A stretch of 64,000 nt of DNA, taken from Harmothoe impar (Eukaryota > Annelida > Polychaeta > Phyllodocida > Polynoidae). The stretch spans positions 2,666,001 through 2,730,000 of the forward strand of contig OX381708.1 in NCBI GenBank assembly GCA_947462335.1. The letters run 5' to 3'. Within the stretch, counting starts at the first letter, position 1. Every line of letters begins with the position of its first letter. Below are positions 48,331-60,420 of the stretch, piece by piece. Made by a program: the position numbers and the translations under genes. The notes beneath the pieces are model-generated. The model did no database searches and was not told where the DNA came from. It worked only from the letters and a program-made list of their open reading frames with translations.

Positions 48331-49589
48331 CTGTCTGTATTATTGGTGGTTGTCAGAGAAGTGAGCGTCCCAGACAGCCTGCGTCACATTTCATAACCAT
48401 TTAGCCTCTGACTTACCCGTGCCAGCTGTACACACACAATCTACACACATATGGTGCTCTGTCACTGTATCCCTAGAATTTGTTGCCACTTGGTTGTTTT
48501 ATCTTTAATTTTCTTCATAGAAGTGTTTTTTTATATTTTAACCTGAAAAGAAAAGGTGTGTTTCAAAACTGTGTCAGATCCTATTATGATGTGTACAGGC
48601 AGGTTGAGGCAGAGATACAGTGCTCTCTGTCAGGAGATTGGTTACATTGATACACTGAGACCAGAATGGCCGCTTATATACTTAGTAACTAGCCCTTTTT
48701 ATTAACATGATAGACATGCCACAAAAGGTATGTGGCACGATGAGGAAGTACTGAGCTGCCCGGGAGCAGGGTGATGTATCTTGATTCAGGCGGTTCTCAA
48801 TAGAAATGCGGGTGTTGTAAAAGGGGGTATTAAAACACAAGTGGGTGGGAGATTGGCAGGGTGGCCACCTCATGATGGGAGGGTGTGTTTTGGTGTTTGA
48901 TCTCTGCGGGTCAGCCCCTCAGTAAGCAGGGTTCATGTACATCTAAGCACGGCTCCCTCAGAACTACGGCCGGGGTTTATTGAGGTTGTGTTAGCGTGAG
49001 GCCGTCCTGATGAGGATCACACACCTTACTGCCAGCCAGCGGGCATGGAACCTGAACCCACCGCAAACTGACAATATCAGCTCTGCTGCAAGCTGGTGCT
49101 GAGATATAGAGGACATGTGGAACAGGGTCTGAGATATCGAAGTGATGTGGAACATGTTCTGAGATATAGAAGACACGTTCAATAGGTTACATGGAGATAA
49201 AGAAAAGATGGTGAACAGGTATAAGGGGAAGATGGTCACAACCTCTCAGGAGTATTTACATGTTTCAAATGTGTTCCAAAAGCTAAAACCACATTGGTGA
49301 TGGTGAATTTCATCAAATTTGAGCTTGACTTGAATAGATGGCACCTGCATTGCCTCAGGTTAGTATGTCTACCGTCTTGGTAGTCCAACCAGGTAGCTGC
49401 CCCCCCTCCCGCTGCATGTCTACGTTGTCTGCTAGCACCACGCTAACACTAACTCTGATTCATTAGTTGTAATCAGGGAGCAGCAACAAGGATTGAGTGA
49501 TGGGGTTTCTGTATTCTGTGTTTTTGGTGTGAGATAAGGCAGCGCGCCCACAGCCTCATCTGTCTACCTGTCCCCCTCATGGAATTTAA

Positions 49590-49800
49590 CCTTTAATGGG
49601 CGCATGATGCTATAACACTTAGTGAGTACTCACCAGGGCTGCATTCATGTATCATGCTGACCCTCCAGGGGGGTGTCAACCCTGTAGGGTGGGCATGATG
49701 CATGAGTGCAGCACTGGCAAGTGACAGAGGGCAAAACTAAACAAACAGCAAAATGTATAAAAAAGGCCAATATGCCACCTTCAAGGATTAAGGTGGTTGT
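49590..49800. mobile_element. Family-P MITE, partial
   Basis: A left end like aacctttaatgggcgcatga is followed by a module, the central hairpin accctccagggggg / accctgtagggtggg, and a second, truncated module with ccaccttcaaggattaa at the right. Confidence 0.55.
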
Positions 49801-50317
49801 GAGCCGCACGTGAGACGCACGCGAGACGCACAACTCAAAGCGTTTAATGGCCACCCTTTCATGTAGTCACAGTGGTGGAGAAGAAAACCTCCCGTTAGGT
49901 ATTTACTTTTGTTTCATTTAAATGGTATAGATGGTTAAGGTGGAGGGTTAATCTGAAAACCCATCGTTGTAATTCAAACAGGCAGTTGTAGGTGCTGAAC
50001 GGTTCACTTAGGTTACCATTATCTTATATAACAAATTGAATAAACTGTGTAGGACCTAGGACCATGTTGTATTCATGTTTAGTTGTCAAAGTTAACCTTT
50101 ACAGATTAACTATCCAATCTAATTTAATATTTCTAACTGTACCTGTATATGGTAGCGCTCACTACTGGACAACAGTACTGGGAAACCTGCATGAGGTTAC
50201 AACTTGTTGCCAATCAACATCACATGACCCAACCTCAGCCAAGGAGAGTCTAGGGAAATCTGCCACAGCAGAAAATCACAAATGTAAATGTTATTGCACT
50301 GTGCACGACAATGGGCA

Positions 50318-50482
50318 ATTAACCCTTAAAGGACAACAAAGTGATAGAATCCACGATGTTCTTTGTAGCCAGTGCTGCATTCATACATCATGCAGACCCT
50401 ACAGGGTTGGTACACTCCTGACAAGTCGGCACGCTCCATCAGCGGCTGGCATTCATAGGTGCATCATACATCCTTAAAGCGT
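50318..50482. mobile_element. Family-P MITE, partial
   Basis: TTAACCCTTAAAGGACAACA opens the element, with atccttaaagcg at the far end. The internal modules are shortened. Confidence 0.6.
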
Positions 50483-51451
50483 AAAAGACCAGGGTCTGAT
50501 CAGTAACAACTAGTACCTCACACCACCCGCTGACTGACGGTCTGTGTGGCTAACCTTTAGTAGTGGATGTCCAGACGTCATTCCAGAGAAAGGATCACCT
50601 CAGGATTTGTTTGTTGCTGGTTTCCTGGTAATACAGACGGGTCTACCTGAGGGGTTGGAGCAGGAAGGATGTTTCTTGTCACACCTATTTATCTGTTACT
50701 TTCTCACATCTATTAATCTGTCATACAGGAACCAAACTGACCAAGCTAAATTAGAATCAAAGTTGAGGTCCCTCCCTCTGTACTTAATTATAGGTCTTCA
50801 CAACATGAATAACTTAGGTTGACTAGGATTAAGAGCAGCAGCTCCTAATACCCTATGGCATCCATTAGGATACCCGTAACCAAAGTTGACTAGGTTTAAA
50901 ACCAGCAGCCTCTAATACCATGGCCTTAAGCCCCCACCCACCCTATATAATAGTGTTGAGTGCCTGTCCTTACTGTAGGGGTACCAACATGTGGGCCTTA
51001 CCCTCAGCACATCAGGCCTGCACCCAGGAGCCCCTAATCCCTGTACAACAATGAGCTCCTGAGCTACTCAGCATCTTAACAGACGCTCAGGTAGCTGAAC
51101 GCTGCAGCTACAGATCAATCACTAATTACTGCCAGCACTTAACTACCTAACCCTCTCCCCCCACCATGTCAGGGAATAGATCCAGGTGCCTCCTGGCAGA
51201 CTGAGATAAACACTATCTAGGGTTCCACTATTGACTGGTATAAGGTGGTCATAGTTATGTCACAGTTAGTTAGTTAGCTTTAATTATGTGAGAACTTACG
51301 GTAGTCTTGTTGCCCACAGAACCAACCCCTCACAGGCCACATTAACATATTACCTGTCTGGCTATGAAAGGAAACTCTCAGAGACATTTATTATTTTTCC
51401 CTTTGCTTTGTTTTTTCCCCTCCTGCCATTCAAAGACCCCATTTTGTCTAT

Positions 51452-51690
51452 GTGAACCCTTTGAGGGCAGCATAGTGCTCTAATGTACCATGCCTATTTG
51501 TCTTCATGATACCTACATGAAGCTGTGGCATGTAACTCACCATTCATGCATCATGCTGGCTCTGTGGGGTTGATACACTCCTGCAGGGTCAGCATGGTAC
51601 ACCGATAAACATGCTTGGGCTGCGTTGGTGCATGATGACAACAACTGAACAACAAACCTTGAGACCTTGTGTGGGCCGTACAGGGTTAAC
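51452..51690. mobile_element. Family-P MITE
   Basis: It starts gaaccctttgagggcagca, has the central hairpin ctgtggggttgatacactc / ctgcagggtcag, and ends cgtacagggttaac (TTAA at about 51,686). Confidence 0.6.
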
Positions 51691-52619
51691 AGGTTGGTTG
51701 CTATGGGAGTGGGGAGCAGGGGGCAGACTGACATGGTCTTAGTGCACCAGGCGGGGTAGGCGCAGGGCTTTAATTATTAACACTGTTAGAAATAACCGTC
51801 CAAGAAGCATGTCTAACCCTGCCACCTACAGCACCCAGTTCTCATGTAGGGTCAGACCGTCTTACAGTGGCTGCCAATAGAAGGCTCACCCGCGTCATTT
51901 AACACCTTACCGCTTACAGCAGATTTGACCATAATTCCAACTGCTAACTTGAAACGTGATTGTGTAGAATGGTATCTTGCAGTCATTTTGTAGCAGTTTT
52001 ACGGTTTTATGTTGCACATGTTGCAAAAAATAGGGTCTAGGTATTAAGTCTTTACTTTGTGATAGGAACATCCTTGGAAAGCTCCACTTAGTTGCATCTT
52101 CATAAACTACCACTGACATGCCATTCGTGTATCAGGGCAGGAGACCAAGGTTCAAAGCCATTTTAAATCTCTCTCTTGCTTCTGAATTTTGCAGTACTGC
52201 CTACACACCAATCACCTAACCTAAGTTGTATCTGTGGCTTTTGAATAAAACAATGTCCCCGGGCCCCATGTACTGTCTGCCGGGTGCCAAACCATGTCCT
52301 ATCTGTATTAGATGAATGTGTGGAGATGTAATGCTCTCAGAGAGGCCAATATTGCTCCACTATCTCTACCTGCTGCCTTCTATGATTAAGTAATAAGGGC
52401 AGCATAGAGCTTTTATGAACTTTGCTGCACTTATATGCTGCCCGAGATACAAACACATTGGCCACTCCCCAGGCCCCTATAGTTAATGTGTCTGACCCTG
52501 CCTGCTCTAGCTGCCTGACACCCACTCTAAATGTCACATGTAGACCAATGTGTGAAGTGCTGGACTTTGACACATGAACTCTGTGCTGTGTAAGGTACAG
52601 CCCCTCCCCCTCTACATGA

Positions 52620-52760
52620 CTGCTAAACCCTGGGATGATGCAGAGTGCTTTAATGCATCATGCCCTTTGTTGTCATGATGCATGGATGCAGCACCGGTGA
52701 GTAACTCGCTAGGGCTGTATTTGTACATGACACTGACAAATGTTGCTCAAAGGTAACTAG
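52620..52760. mobile_element. Family-P MITE, left part
   Basis: gctttaatgcatcatgccct, then tcatgatgcatggatgcagc and the hairpin core ccggtgagtaactcgctagg. It shows the uninterrupted family sequence at the TTAA where 53,641-54,059 is inserted in the sister copy. Confidence 0.6.
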
Positions 52761-53613
52761 AATGACACCCCATTTACAAACAAAGTTACATCCAGTGGAT
52801 GGGAAGTGTATGGGAGCCACATGACTGAGGGCTTAATGCTACTCTACACTTAGCTAACACAACATGGTCTACAAAACCCCGTCCTGCTACATGACCTCAC
52901 CATTTAAGTCTGGTGTGAGGTGCATTATGGAGGGACTAAGTGAGTGACTGGCTGTAACAGCACCACCCGCACTGACCCCAGCACCGGTCAGCATTACTAC
53001 AGACATCCGGATGGCAGAGAACACGGAATGCTGAGGACCCGACCCTCTATAGGAGCACAGTAGTAGGAGCAGCAGGTCACACCTCTGTAGTAGCACAGTG
53101 CTACCAGAGCAGCAGGTCACACCTCTATATGGACATTACCACAGTAGTAATAACTGCCGGTCAGACAGTGGGTTAACCACCACCAGCGCGATAGAGGCCC
53201 AGAGTATGGGTCCTGACTCTTAAATAAGGGGCAGTGAGAATATTAAGCAATAGATCTTGGTACAAAGTGTTTATGCAATACAAGGGTTATTTTGACATAC
53301 ACTGAGTCTATTACTTAGACACTGACACAAGAGAGGCTGTCTACATCATAGATAGGGACACCTGTGGTTCTGATATCTGGGACAGCATTACGACACATGT
53401 CTAGTGGGTAACAGAGCCTATACCACTCTCTCCCTACCTGCATTGCACATGAATTCCTTTAATCATGTTATACAATGGGTGAGTAGCAGAATGCTGCAGT
53501 AGCACCTGACTCTAAGCTGGATGAGATCCTTGTTTTTATCTCTGTCCGTAAACTAGATTCCAGCTGCATAATTTATGAGCAGCCATCACTCTATTCTCTG
53601 GCTGGTTTACCCG

Positions 53614-54266
53614 TTCACCCTGTGAGGGCCGCAGAGAGCCTTAAAGATGGTGTATCAGCTAAATGTTTGGAGATTTTTTAGATTTTTCATATTCCTATTG
53701 TATATCATGTTCTATACATATTCCCCAACTTATAAGCTGATTGGCATTATCTAAACATATGAAATTAGCACAAGCAGTGTCTTAATCTTTACTGTAGGTC
53801 GACACTAAAACTCCCTGTGTTTATACTGCATGGCTCAGTGCTTTCTCTACCAGGCTAGTTTCCCCTGTACTCACCTGGGGGAGTGACTGAGTCAGTGAGG
53901 TAAATAGGCTATATTGTTAACTATCTCAAATCATGTATTTATAGACAAATATCTTGCAAATATTGGGTACTGTGTATTAGCTAAAGTGATAATAGAACCC
54001 ATGGCATCCCTTTTAAGGAAAAAGTTTGGGAAGTTTATTAGCTGATACACCATCTTTAATGCAGTATGCATTTGTGGTCAGGATGCATGAACGCAGCCCT
54101 AACGAGTAACTCACCAGTGCTGCTTTCATGCATCATGATGATCCTGCGGGGCTGATACACTCCCAAAGGCTTAGTATGATCTACAAATAGACTGACCAGG
54201 GCTGTGTTGGTGCATCATGACTACAAATGATGTTGCCTTTTTGATGACATGTCTTCCTTACAGCGT
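53614..54266. mobile_element. Family-P MITE interrupted by another TTAA element
   Basis: The left end caccctgtgagggccgcaga runs to 53,640. The family sequence resumes at 54,060 (tgcagtatgcatttgtggtc) with the first module, central hairpin and right tail, ending gttaac at about 54,266. The 415-bp interruption is a separate element. Confidence 0.75.
53641..54059. mobile_element. 411-bp TTAA-flanked MITE, nested
   Basis: TTAA (53,641-53,644) plus AGATGGTGTATCAGCTAA is mirrored exactly by TTAGCTGATACACCATCT plus TTAA (54,056-54,059). The TIRs are 18 bp with no mismatch. The interior is AT-rich and non-coding. Removing the element and one TTAA restores the host family sequence. Its TIRs do not match those of family P, so it is a second TTAA-using family. 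Confidence 0.88.
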
Positions 54267-54309
54267 TAACCACTTATTAAGCAATCCTTGTTGCCTCAGA
54301 GCAGTATAT

Positions 54310-54500
54310 TCTGTCATGATGCACCAATGCAGTGCCAGCAGGCAACTCCTGACCACTGCATTTGTGCATCATGAAAAACCCCATAGGGTCAACAGGATGC
54401 ATGAATGCAGCATTTGTGAGTTACTCATCAGGGCTGCATTCATGCATCATGACTACAACAGGCATAGTGTATTAAGCAGCATGCTGTCTTACACCGGTTA
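54310..54500. mobile_element. Family-P MITE
   Basis: Two modules lie around aaccccatagggtcaacagg. The right end gctgtcttacaccggttaa is intact as TTAA (about 54,497) and the left end is missing. Confidence 0.6.
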
Positions 54501-55435
54501 ATGGCCGGACACTATGGCTAGTGTCGCGAGTCAACACTACGTCTCCTTTATTACAACCGTAAGGCCATATCTCCACTCTCCAGCCACTGTTTAGCATGCA
54601 GCCCCTCTATAATGAGCAGACCTGAGTGGTGCTGGGAGAGGGACACAAGGTCAAGGTGATAAATAACCAATCACTCTCCAAGCACCATCTCTATACAGGT
54701 TCTGATTAGAGTTTAACATGGCACAATGCCTGTGCATGGAGAGCTAGTTGTTAATGTGCTTCTGTTGAAGTGTTACTGTGTTTGAAGAGTGATAACTGTC
54801 CGTCCCCATATAGGACATTTATTACTGTCACACATTAAGGCTTATAGCGATGACCAGGTAACTGTCACAGGTTAGTAGACCTGTACTGCCTCAGGCCAAG
54901 TCAGCATGGATGCTACATGGCTGACTGTTTGAGTGTGCCATACATCAACATTCCCATGATATTAACAAGCATGTTATCAGGTATTGGCTGTTCATAGAAC
55001 CCATTTTCTGCATCGAGTGTACTTCAGAGTAGATATGGTTTCTGTGAGAAGCTTTGTGTAGCAGTGAGAGGGCTAAATGCAGGGCAGATGAGAGACCTGA
55101 AACACACCGGGGATTACACTCAGGGCACATCACCTGTAATAATCACCTGGAAAATGATGCCATGAGCAAATCACAGCGATAGGTTATTTCCCAATCTGCC
55201 GGTTCCCTAAATATTCATAATTGAATCACAACGACTGTAGCACCAGCAGGTGCCTGGTCGTGTGCACCCTCAGGGTCTTGATGACACCCACTGTTCTGTC
55301 CAGACCAGTCTCAACCGGCCAGTTGGCTCTAATGGCAGCACAGCCAATAGTGTTCTAACACGTTAAGGGTACGCCAATAGTATTAGGGGTGGCACCACTT
55401 GTTGGCACACATCAGATCTAAATGGTAGGGCAAGA

Positions 55436-55975
55436 TTTCAGGGCCTAATACAGCCTATTGCCAGACAGGTATTAAAAGATGGTCTGGGAGTGCCTGCAGT
55501 GGTGATGCAGTCTGAGACTACAGGGTAGACTGCATGGTCTGAGGCTATTCATGTCAGGGCCTGATAGAGCGTATTGCCAGACTGGTATTAAAAGATGGTC
55601 CGGGAGTGCCTGCAGTGGTGATGCAGTCTGAGACTACAGGGTAGACATGGTCTGAGGCTATTCATGGAGTCTGAGACTACAGGGTAGACATGGTCTGAGG
55701 CTATTCATGGAGTCTGAGACTACAGAGTAGACATGGTCTGAGGCTATTCATGGAGTCTGAGACTACAGAGTAGACATGGTCTGAGGCTATTCATGGAGTC
55801 TGAGACTACAGAGTAGACATGGTCTGAGGCTATTCATGGAGTCTGAGACTACAGAGTAGACATGGTCTGAGGCTATTCATGGAGTCTGAGACTACAGAGT
55901 AGACATGGTCTGAGGCTATTCATGGAGTCTGGGGGCAGTGGTAATGCAGACTCAGACTACAGAGTAGACTGCCTG
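55436..55975. repeat. Two-level tandem repeat (117-bp and 43-bp units)
   Basis: Two copies of a 117-bp block (starts gggcctaatacagcctattg) lead into about seven 43-bp units (gtctgagactacagagtaga, catggtctgaggctattcat, gga), which is the end part of the larger block amplified alone. Confidence 0.92.
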
Positions 55976-56624
55976 GTCTGAGAGTCTGGGGGTGCCCAGA
56001 CAGGCCCCATAGACATGTGTGTGAGTAGACTAACAGGGCCATCTAGTGGCTGTATGAGGAACCGATAGCAGTCATTAGGGGCATCCCACAGCCCGAGTGA
56101 CTACCGCTGCCGGGGGGTGTGGCTGTTAGAACCTGCCACACATGTAAATCCCAACACGGCTCCCCGGGGCTGTCCCCAGCATGTTACCAGCTACCCTGTC
56201 CTACACAAAGACAGTACCAGGGCTGTCCTGGGGTCTAGACCTGACCTGCCAATAGAAGAGCTTTGTAGGTGGCTGACTACATGACCTAATGCTGCTACAC
56301 CCAGTTATTTGTCATTTGTGCGATCACACTTTGTGCGGAAGGATTCTCGGTTTGTATCAAACCACAATGAGCGTCCTGTCATTAGATCAGACCTATCTGA
56401 AGAGGAGGAAGGGACTGTTTGATAACCAATAGCATAAACCACTTTCTTTATGAAGTTTAAATTATTTTCACTGCATGGCCTACCTGGACAGTAGTTCATC
56501 ATATGTCTCACCTGACAATGGAGATAGACTGAGTGATGTGGTGTTGTAGATTAAAGAACCCTTGCTTCAGTAAATATGTAGGAGCGGGATTTCTGTCTTT
56601 CAGCTCATCTCATAAATTTGCTCA

Positions 56625-56840
56625 TTTAAAGGATTAAAGGTTGCAAAGTGCTTAAAATTAATGCATTATGCCCTTCGCTGTCATCAATCAGTTGGTCTAC
56701 AGCCAGGGCTGCATTCATGCATTCACAATTTACATTTACAGGTTACTTTTCCAAATGATACATTTCCAAAGGGTTGTGAGGGATGCAGCTCTAGCAAGCA
56801 TTCCTGCATCATGACAACAAAAGGCATATAACATTAAAGC
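56625..56840. mobile_element. Family-P remnant
   Basis: attaaaggttgcaaagtgct with aatgcattatgcccttcgct at the left, then shortened modules and catgacaacaaaaggcatat at the right. Confidence 0.5.
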
Positions 56841-57068
56841 AGAGTGCAGCCTCACATGTCTGCCCCCCCTCACCCCCCCCCCCACCTCTGCAGCTTGTTA
56901 GTAAGGCTCCTACCACCACCATGAGTTACACCAGGCAGGAGGCATAAAACAGGGCCCTGTCTCAGGCACAGGCCACAACAACCTGGGTGCCTTTTTATGC
57001 TGCTAGCCACACCCCCGTCCTTCCCTCCCCGCGTCCCCATCCCTCTCCTGCTCCAACTAGCCCACCCC

Positions 57069-57262
57069 TTAACCCTGCAAGGCCAGCACAGTGCTTTAAT
57101 GTCCATTTGTTGTCATGATGCACAAATGCAGACCTGCCGAGTCTACTCACTAGGGATGCAGGGTTGAGACAGGCTCCAAAGGGGCATTAATGTAATGTCT
57201 GGTGAGTTGCTCCCCAGGGTTGGTTCATGACAACGACCGATGTGACGTCCTTGTAGGGTTAA
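57069..57262. mobile_element. Family-P MITE with both TTAA borders
   Basis: TTAACCCTGCAAGGCCAGCA opens the element and ccttgtagggTTAA closes it, length 194 bp. The modules are partly deleted. Confidence 0.7.
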
Positions 57263-57542
57263 CCTCCATGGCTCTACTAGACCTGCCCCCACATCCCTCT
57301 GCCATCTAGCTCTGCCTGCCACCCCTCAAACCCTTATCTACGACCTGTCCCCCGCCCCACCCCCAGACCTACCTCTGGCCCCTACCTTCCCCCTAGGGGT
57401 GGGGCATTATCAATGAGCCCGGCGTGCAGTCTCCCGGATCAGGAGGACGAATTATGGATGACCGTCCCCCCACCCCGCACTATGAGCACGGCCAGCCAAG
57501 CCAGAAGCACTGCCTCCCGTAAACAGCCACAAAGGCAATGGC

Positions 57543-57768
57543 TGCCTGTGGGAGGCAGGCAATGGGAGCCCAGGGGGAGGCAGGCAATGGGAGCCCAGGG
57601 GGAGGAAGGCAATGGGAGCCCAGGGGGAGGCAGGCAATTGGAGCCTAGGGGGAGGCAGGCAATGGGAGTACAGGGGGAGGCAGGCAATGGGGGCCCAGGG
57701 GGGAGGCAGGCAATAGAAGCCCAGGGGGGCAGGCAATGGGAGCCCAGGGGGAGGCAGGCAATGGGTAG
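57543..57768. repeat. 25-bp G-rich minisatellite, about 9 copies
   Basis: The unit is ggcaatgggagcccaggggg with aggca. Runs of 3-6 G on the plus strand make it a candidate G-quadruplex array. Open frames in several phases come from the composition. Confidence 0.93.
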
Positions 57769-57871
57769 ATACACTCCTGCATGATGCACACATGCATGTA
57801 AGTCTTGGTTGGTGCATCATGAACAATGTGTAAGAAGCCTGGAGGCATCACTCGGTCTGTGCACAGTGTAA

Positions 57872-58236
57872 GGACACGGTATCAAGGCAGCAGTAGCTGA
57901 CGGGGCGGCGTGTGATGCCACATGGTGGGTGTGGGGACACACGGTATGAAGGCAGCAGCAGCTGACGGGGCTGGGTGTGATGCCACACGGTGGGTGTGGG
58001 GACACACGGTATCAAGGCAGCAGCAGCTGACGGGGCAGGGTGTGATGCCACACGGTGGGTGTGGGGACACACGGTATCAAGGCAGCAGCAGCTGACGGGG
58101 CAGGGTGTGATGCCACACGGTGGGTGTGGGGACACACGGTATCAGGGCAGCAGCAGCTGATGGGGCGGCGTGTGATGCCACACAGTGGGTGTGGGGACAC
58201 ACGGTATCAAGCCAACAGTAGCTGACGGGGCAAAGT
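57872..58236. repeat. 65-bp minisatellite, about 5.6 copies
   Basis: The unit has acacggtatcaaggcagcag, cagctgacggggcagggtgt and gatgccacacggtgggtgtg, then gggac. It is separated from the 25-bp array by about 100 bp. Confidence 0.93.
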
Positions 58237-58702
58237 GTGGCGTGTCAGGTTGTCTGGGGACGGGCTCTGCCTCTAACATGCTGAAGTGGCAGACAGACAA
58301 GATGAGTCAACCTCACAACACTATATAGGTGAGGGGAGGGCATGGGGGTATGGGGTGCCTGTCTGGTACTAACTACAACACTATAGGCGAGGGGAGAGAT
58401 GTATTGGGGTAGAGTAGAATGGTGGTGAGGGTAGCACCAGCCTAGCTGCCTGTCTAGTGCCCCAACCCCTCATGTTCTTTATGGAGCTAATTACTAGTTT
58501 TATGGTATTCATTAGAGACAGATAGATGTACTACCCGCGGACTGATTTATGTCAGTGCTCCATCCTCATGCATCTCCTGTTGGTTTTTTACACAGTGTGT
58601 TTGATTAATTAAAAACTGGTGAGAGAATGTCATCAACATAAACCTACATGTAACATTTGATTGATTTTATTCTGGCTGCTTCCATTTCACCCTACCTACT
58701 GC

Positions 58703-58955
58703 TGAACCCTTTAAAGGACGCCCATAGTGCTTTAATGTCCTATGTTGTCATGATACATGAATGCTGCTCTCGCAGGTCAACTGTTGTGCTACATTCATAC
58801 ATCAGGCCAACACTTTGGGAGGGTATCAATCCTTGAAAGGTCCTCGTCATGCATAAATGCAAACGTAGTGAGTAACTTGCCAGGGCTGTGTTCGTGCATG
58901 ATGATGACAAGGGAAATGGCACATTGCAGCATAATGCAGCCGTATAGGGTAAGAT
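58703..58955. mobile_element. Family-P MITE
   Basis: tgaaccctttaaaggacgcc opens the element, followed by two modules with a degenerate central hairpin (aatccttgaaagg). The right end is cgtatagggtaa. Confidence 0.6.
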
Positions 58956-59555
58956 GCCCACCACAGTATCTTGTTGCTTCCTCCCTGGCTGCCACACACA
59001 ATACTGATACCTAATGATATTGTCATAACTGTCTCTCACGCCAACCATGCACACCATGTCCGGTAACCCCTTACGTCAAGGTTAGCCTCTCAGTAGTTTA
59101 TAGGAGGGCAAGGGTCTACTATGAGCAATATCATTGGTGAACTATAGTCAATCATATATGGAAAATTGTCAATCATCTTTAACGCTAATGGGACGACAAT
59201 TATTGACTGTGGTCAATGCCATGGCTGAACCATAGGGCAGCTGTTAGGCAGTATTCTAAAGGATGCAAAACATTGGAATGGCATGTCTTTGGGTTGTTGG
59301 TGAATTCTAATTGTTGTGTCTTTGCAATCTTTGGAAAGATAATTCCGATAGCAAATAAAGTATAGGTGTCAAAATATCATTTTGATTTAAGTAAACTAGT
59401 TTACAACACATTAACCTGCGATAAGTCTATAGGTTGTACATGTTGTTATTAATTCTCTTTTCCTTCGTTCTCTTTTTCCACAGAATCAAGAAGAACACCA
59501 GTACATATCTGACAGTCCAGATCAGCAGCACAAACAGGACTACACAGATCGAGTA

Positions 59556-59962
59556 GAGAGTAATACATCATGCCCTTGGTCATCATGATGCAGGAATGCA
59601 GCCCTGGCAAGTAACTCGCCAGTGCTGCATTCAAGCATCATGCTGTCCCTACATGGTTCATACGCTCCCGAAGGGTTGGGTCCAGATTAGCCACAAGGAG
59701 TCACAAACAGGCTACAGAGATGGAGTAGTGAGTAATTAACCCTTTAAGGATGGATGATGGATCATGTTGGCATGATGCACCCCGACAAGTAACTGAACAG
59801 TGCTGCACTGGTGTATCCTGCCAACCCTTCTGGAGAGTCTGAAGCCTCTAGGGTTGGCATGATGCTTGAATGCATCACTGGTGAGTTACTGGCTGGTGCT
59901 GCCTGAGTGTATCATTCCGAAAAATGTCATCTTTTAGCGGCATGCTGTCCTTAAAGGGTTAA
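59556..59962. mobile_element. Two family-P MITEs in tandem, one complete
   Basis: 59,736-59,962 is complete (227 bp): TTAACCCTTTAAGGATGG to gctgtccttaaagggTTAA. A partial copy at 59,556-59,670 precedes it. Their left flanks are also alike (acaggactacacagatcgag and acaggctacagagatggag), which suggests that flank and element were duplicated together. Confidence 0.72.
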
Positions 59963-60280
59963 TTAACAAGACGGCAGAACAATGCGCTCCATTAGAGACG
60001 AGGTATGAAGACTGATGGACGTGCCGTGTCAGAGAAACAGAAAGACCGCGTCGTCACCAACCGCTTTTATCAGGACGCTTGGTTTGGGGCAAAACATTTG
60101 ATTGTAATTTGATTGTGATTAATGCACCGCGGCTTGTCCTTGGACAATTTACGTGATTTGTACCCAATTTTTTTGTGTAAGCTTTGAGGATTTCCTTATC
60201 ATGATCTGTTTAAAGTATTTTGAAGAAATGTGTTGTATAGTTCTATATATCTATCTGTAGTGTCAATGTACATGTACACA

Positions 60281-60420
60281 CTGTAAAACCTCTTAACCGA
60301 CCTTCATTATAAGCTGAGCCCTCACTTCGAGAAAATGCTGTTAGCCATAGTCACAGTAACTTTCCGTGAATTACACCTAGAATTCCAAAATTTGTCCATC
60401 TTCTGAGAGAGGTTTTACAC
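60281..60420. mobile_element. TIR element with TAAAACCTC ends
   Basis: gtaaaacctcttaaccgacc at the left and gagagaggttttac at the right, about 140 bp, non-coding. It belongs to the same broad family as 15,661 and 41,573. Confidence 0.5.

Noticed and set aside
57439..58200. Pro/Leu-rich and Cys/His-rich minus-strand frames
   Set aside because: They are translations of the 25-bp and 65-bp minisatellites; the repeat periods shift the frame each unit.
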